A DNA stretch of 64,000 nucleotides, taken from positions 1-64,000 of the forward strand of contig NZ_JAEMHK010000008.1 of assembly GCF_016458235.1 (NCBI RefSeq), written 5' to 3'. A program made the translations under genes and the position numbers. Below, one piece after another: positions 59,905 through 64,000 of this stretch (position 1 is the stretch's first letter; the number at the start of each line of letters is the position of its first letter). The stretch is from Geomonas propionica. Lineage in GTDB: Bacteria; Desulfobacterota; Desulfuromonadia; Geobacterales; Geobacteraceae. Below the pieces are notes generated by a model. It was not told the DNA's origin. It did not search any database and saw nothing but the letters and a program-made list of their open reading frames with translations.

Positions 59905-60711
59905 CTACGGTGTGGTGGGGGGAGCATTCATGCTTCCCATGCGGTAACCGGCCAAATCTACAGTGACGTGACGATACCCTAGGCTCCTCAGAGCTACTTC
60001 AAGTCCCTCAGGTTGCTCGATGGAAGCCATGATCAGTGCAGGAATTTCGTTCACCGCGACTTCTATACGGGCGATGGCTCCGTGGCTCCTCAGCCGTGCG
60101 GAGGGGAAGCCTGCTTGTGCCAATAGTGCTTCTCCTGCTTCAACCCGCCGCAGTTCAGCCTCGTCAACTCTAGTGTCTACTGGCAAACGGGACAAGAGGC
60201 ATGCCTTTGCCGGTTTATCCCAACCGTCAATACCGAATGTCCTTAGGAGCGAACGGACCTCAGTTTTGGTGAGCCCTGCGTGTAACAGTGGACTTTTGAT
60301 GCCTAACTCCTTGAGCGCTTTGAAGCCGGGGCGATAATCGTTCAGATCGTCAACGTTTGTCCCTTCCAGCACCTCACTGGCCCTAAGGTCGGTTGCCATT
60401 CCCTTGAGTAATGAGAACAGGTGGTGCTTGCACAGGTAGCAGTGGTCCGGCGGGTTGTTGCGGATCACCTCAGGGAAGGGCTGATCCACAACGAGATGCC
60501 GGACTCCAGTGAGATCCGCGACCTGCCTCGCTTCTTGGACTTCGGCCTGGGGAACGTAAGGAGGGGCAAGAGTTACTGCTAGAACTTCGTCGCCCAGTGC
60601 CTCGCGAGCGGCATAGAGTAAAAGAGTGCTGTCAACTCCTCCCGAAAACGCTACAATTACGCGTTGCATGGTGCGCAGGTTGTCAAGAAGGTCTTCATAT
60701 TTCTGAAGCAT
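59905..60711 (-). CDS. larE: LarE-like ATP-dependent sulfur transferase
   Basis: LarE adenylates the dicarboxylated nicotinic mononucleotide and converts the carboxylates to thiocarboxylates for NPN. The 268-residue protein has the PP-loop AFSGGVDSTLLLYAA, HCYLCKHHLFS (Cys91, Cys94) and Cys171 in KPAKACLLSRLP. Cys171 is the position of the sacrificial sulfur-donor Cys of L. plantarum LarE. The extra CxxC pair fits the LarE type that may use an iron-sulfur cluster. ATG at 60711 follows GGGAGA; longer in-frame starts overlap the flavodoxin gene. Confidence 0.93.
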   Translation of the reverse strand: MLQKYEDLLDNLRTMQRVIVAFSGGVDSTLLLYAAREALGDEVLAVTLAPPYVPQAEVQEARQVADLTGVRHLVVDQPFPEVIRNNPPDHCYLCKHHLFSLLKGMATDLRASEVLEGTNVDDLNDYRPGFKALKELGIKSPLLHAGLTKTEVRSLLRTFGIDGWDKPAKACLLSRLPVDTRVDEAELRRVEAGEALLAQAGFPSARLRSHGAIARIEVAVNEIPALIMASIEQPEGLEVALRSLGYRHVTVDLAGYRMGSMNAPPTTP

Positions 60712-60739
60712 TGGGTCTCCCAATAGTGGTACTTGGATT

Positions 60740-61264
60740 CTAGCGGCGCGGAAGCCCGAGCCATTCCCGGATCCGGTCCTCTGCGGAGCGAACAGATCCA
60801 CCCACGATGGGTAGCCCCCGCATTACTGTGGCCCCTGGGCAAACCCTCCGAATATCCTTTTCGCTGCTACCCATGGCACTGCCTTCGTGGGTGCAAAATG
60901 GCAGGATGGTTTTTCCTGAGAAATCGTGCTCTTCTAGAAAGGTGAAAACGGCCATTGGCATGGTTCCCCACCAATTGGGAAACCCCAGGTAGATCACCTC
61001 GTACCCCGAAATATCCTCCAGGTGTGATGACAGTTCTGGACGTGCATTCTGTTTCAGTTCCTTTTTCGAGACCTCCGTCGTCTCGTGGTAATCAACGGGA
61101 TATTTCTTTAACGTGTCGATTTTATGGACTGCGGCACCGGTGAGCTTTTGAATGGTCTGAGCGGCAACCTCAGTGTTCCCCACTTCTAGATTAACGATGT
61201 CACCTCCGACATAATTGCTGCCGGCGCGCGAATAGTACGCAATCAAGATTTTTCCTTTGTCCAT
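60740..61264 (-). CDS. flavodoxin-like protein
   Basis: The 174-residue protein has the FMN phosphate loop region ILIAYYSRAGSNYVGG and the YEVIYLGFPNWWGTMP and FCTHEGSAMGSSEKDI motifs of NADPH-dependent flavodoxin/oxidoreductases. It has no signal peptide. It is the first gene of the minus-strand flavodoxin-larE-DUF362-larB-larC row, 28 bp before larE, and could supply electrons to the pathway or its product enzyme. It is divergent from the AraC-type regulator. Confidence 0.9.
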   Translation of the reverse strand: MDKGKILIAYYSRAGSNYVGGDIVNLEVGNTEVAAQTIQKLTGAAVHKIDTLKKYPVDYHETTEVSKKELKQNARPELSSHLEDISGYEVIYLGFPNWWGTMPMAVFTFLEEHDFSGKTILPFCTHEGSAMGSSEKDIRRVCPGATVMRGLPIVGGSVRSAEDRIREWLGLPRR

Positions 61265-61339
61265 GCGGGCTTCTCCCTCAATTTTTTAGTAGCACCACCG
61301 GGGTATCTTTCAGGTCTTCAGGTTATCCTTTGGTGCAGT

Positions 61340-61376
61340 GTGATATTACCTCAGGAGAGTCGCGCAGTAATATCAC
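61340..61376. promoter_or_regulatory. perfect 10-bp inverted repeat in the divergent flavodoxin/AraC promoter
   Basis: GTGATATTAC (61340) and GTAATATCAC (61367) are perfect inverted arms, 17 bp between them, centres 27 bp apart. It is a strong candidate operator for the adjacent AraC-type regulator. Confidence 0.65.
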
Positions 61377-61509
61377 GATTCTGTTGGATTATTGCCCGAT
61401 CCGCTTATTGCGCTGTATGTTGTTGAAAGCTGTATGTGGGGGGGGTAACATGTGGGTAGATTCTGGAATTAGGAAACTGCCTAAGTAAATGAGAAAAATG
61501 GAGGACCTT

Positions 61510-62406
61510 ATGGAAAAGAAGATGGAGTCCTTGAACGATGCTATTGCTCGATGGACCGAACAGGGCGAGATGCACACCACTGCCATCCCCGGTCTTGCCC
61601 TGTTTAGGCGGCAGGAACCTTCCGAGCCGGTAAGCGGCATATACGAGCCGAGCGTCTGTGTTGTCACTCAAGGAGCAAAGGTGGTCCAGTTTGGTGAAGA
61701 GTCTTTGGTCTATGACGCCCAGCACTACCTGATCACGGCCATTCATATACCGACACTGGTTAGGGTGACCGAGGCAAGCAGTGAAAAGCCATACCTTGGA
61801 CTCAGGCTGACGCTCGACCTGCGAGAGGTCTCACAACTGATGCTCGACTCGAACCTCCCTAAACCGCGTGCTCAGCAAACCAGTCGTGGTATGGCGACCG
61901 GCGAGGTCACGCCGCAACTGATCGGGTGCTTTGAGCGATTGGTTGCTTTGCTTGATGATCCTATGGATATCCCCATTATGACGCCAGTCATCCAGAGGGA
62001 GATCGTCTATCGCCTCCTGACGGGGGATCAAGGAGAACGGTTACGGCAGATTGCTTCAACTGGCAGCCAGAGCAGTCAGATAGCCCGGGCGATCGACTGG
62101 CTGAAGGGGAACTTCAGCAGCCCATTACGAATCGACGATCTTGCGAGCAAGGTCAATATGAGCACTTCGACTTTCCACCATCATTTCCGTACCCTGACTG
62201 CCATGAGCCCGCTGCAATACCAGAAAATGCTGCGCCTGAACGAGGCCCGGCGTCTGATGCTGGCCGAGCGACTCGATGCTACAACGGCAGCCTTTAACGT
62301 AGGATACGAGAGTGCTTCGCAGTTTTCCCGAGAGTACGGCCGCGTCTTCGGAGCGCCTCCGCTGAGGGACATTAACCGAATGCGGCAGGCCTCTGCAGCA
62401 GCATAA
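61510..62406 (+). CDS. AraC-family transcriptional regulator (AraC_N type)
   Basis: The 298-residue regulator has an N-terminal AraC_N cupin-like domain (TAIPGLALFRRQEP; YEPSVCVVTQGAKVVQFGEESL) and a C-terminal double HTH (LRIDDLASKVNMSTSTFHHH; DATTAAFNVGYESASQFSREY). ATG at 61510 follows GGAGGACCTT. Regulators of this subfamily often control aldehyde or ketone reductases; both the flavodoxin-lar row and the aldo/keto reductase are neighbours. A terminator ends it. Confidence 0.92.
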   Translation: MEKKMESLNDAIARWTEQGEMHTTAIPGLALFRRQEPSEPVSGIYEPSVCVVTQGAKVVQFGEESLVYDAQHYLITAIHIPTLVRVTEASSEKPYLGLRLTLDLREVSQLMLDSNLPKPRAQQTSRGMATGEVTPQLIGCFERLVALLDDPMDIPIMTPVIQREIVYRLLTGDQGERLRQIASTGSQSSQIARAIDWLKGNFSSPLRIDDLASKVNMSTSTFHHHFRTLTAMSPLQYQKMLRLNEARRLMLAERLDATTAAFNVGYESASQFSREYGRVFGAPPLRDINRMRQASAAA

Positions 62407-62439
62407 GTACTTTAGTGTTGTGAAAGGGGGGGCAGTTCG

Positions 62440-62475
62440 AATGGAGGGACACCGCAGGTGTCTCTTCATTTTTTG
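62440..62475 (+). terminator. Rho-independent terminator of the AraC-type gene
   Basis: ATGGAGGGACACC-GCA-GGTGTCTCTTCAT (one mismatch, near-perfect stem) followed by TTTTTT. Confidence 0.8.
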
Positions 62476-63973
<1,498 letters not shown>

Positions 63974-64000
63974 GCCTTGCTAGGTGTTGCTCAATAAGGG

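Overview
The window reads as chromosomal DNA of a Geobacterales bacterium, probably close to Geomonas/Citrifermentans (Geobacter bemidjiensis-like). This is inferred from the high-GC coding style, the selenocysteine formate dehydrogenase with an NrfD partner, c-type cytochromes, aromatic/branched amino acid oxidation genes, abundant sigma-54 signals and many short palindromic repeats. No rRNA, tRNA, CRISPR array or complete insertion sequence was seen.

Layout. 1-526: an 83-bp tandem repeat, then a divergent superoxide dismutase. 1419-6125: a MacA/MacB/TolC-type export operon. 6205-9496: a small unknown protein, TcdA, a DUF72 gene broken by an 11-bp duplication, a methyltransferase-like protein and a small membrane protein. 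9875-21407: a coherent amino-acid/aryl-acid block with IorAB, two phenylacetate-CoA ligases, a double-ACT protein and a Liv-type ABC transporter with two tandem binding proteins. 21513-22560: a monoheme cytochrome, then a DUF559 nuclease gene bracketed by palindromic repeats. 22673-27755: formate dehydrogenase (in-frame UGA = Sec, ferredoxin subunit, NrfD). 28032-34621: FMN-binding-like and VOC proteins, an MFS transporter, rubredoxin, a CoA-disulfide-reductase-like flavoprotein and aconitase.

34788-53543 is a large copper/silver island with two regulatory layers. CsoR, with a palindromic operator between -35 and -10, controls copA and a small metal-binding protein. Next come an ABC pair, CusC/CusB/CusA-like efflux genes, a Met/His-rich periplasmic protein, a GerMN lipoprotein, a cytochrome c'-like protein, a ZraS-like kinase, an NtrC-family activator, and four exported proteins, three of them rich in Met/Gly/His. 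Three promoters in the island share a GAATAT direct repeat spaced exactly 21 bp upstream of -24/-12 type promoters, which I infer to be the activator's enhancer.

53596-64000: a PhnD-like binding protein with a hybrid histidine kinase. Then comes an operon (flavodoxin, LarE, Tat-exported DUF362 protein, LarB, LarC N-domain) that holds nickel-pincer-nucleotide (NPN) cofactor genes but no LarA. The DUF362 protein carries a His-x9-Lys-x16-His pattern resembling the LarA cofactor site, making it the best candidate for an undescribed exported NPN enzyme. A divergent AraC-type regulator and an aldo/keto reductase close the window.
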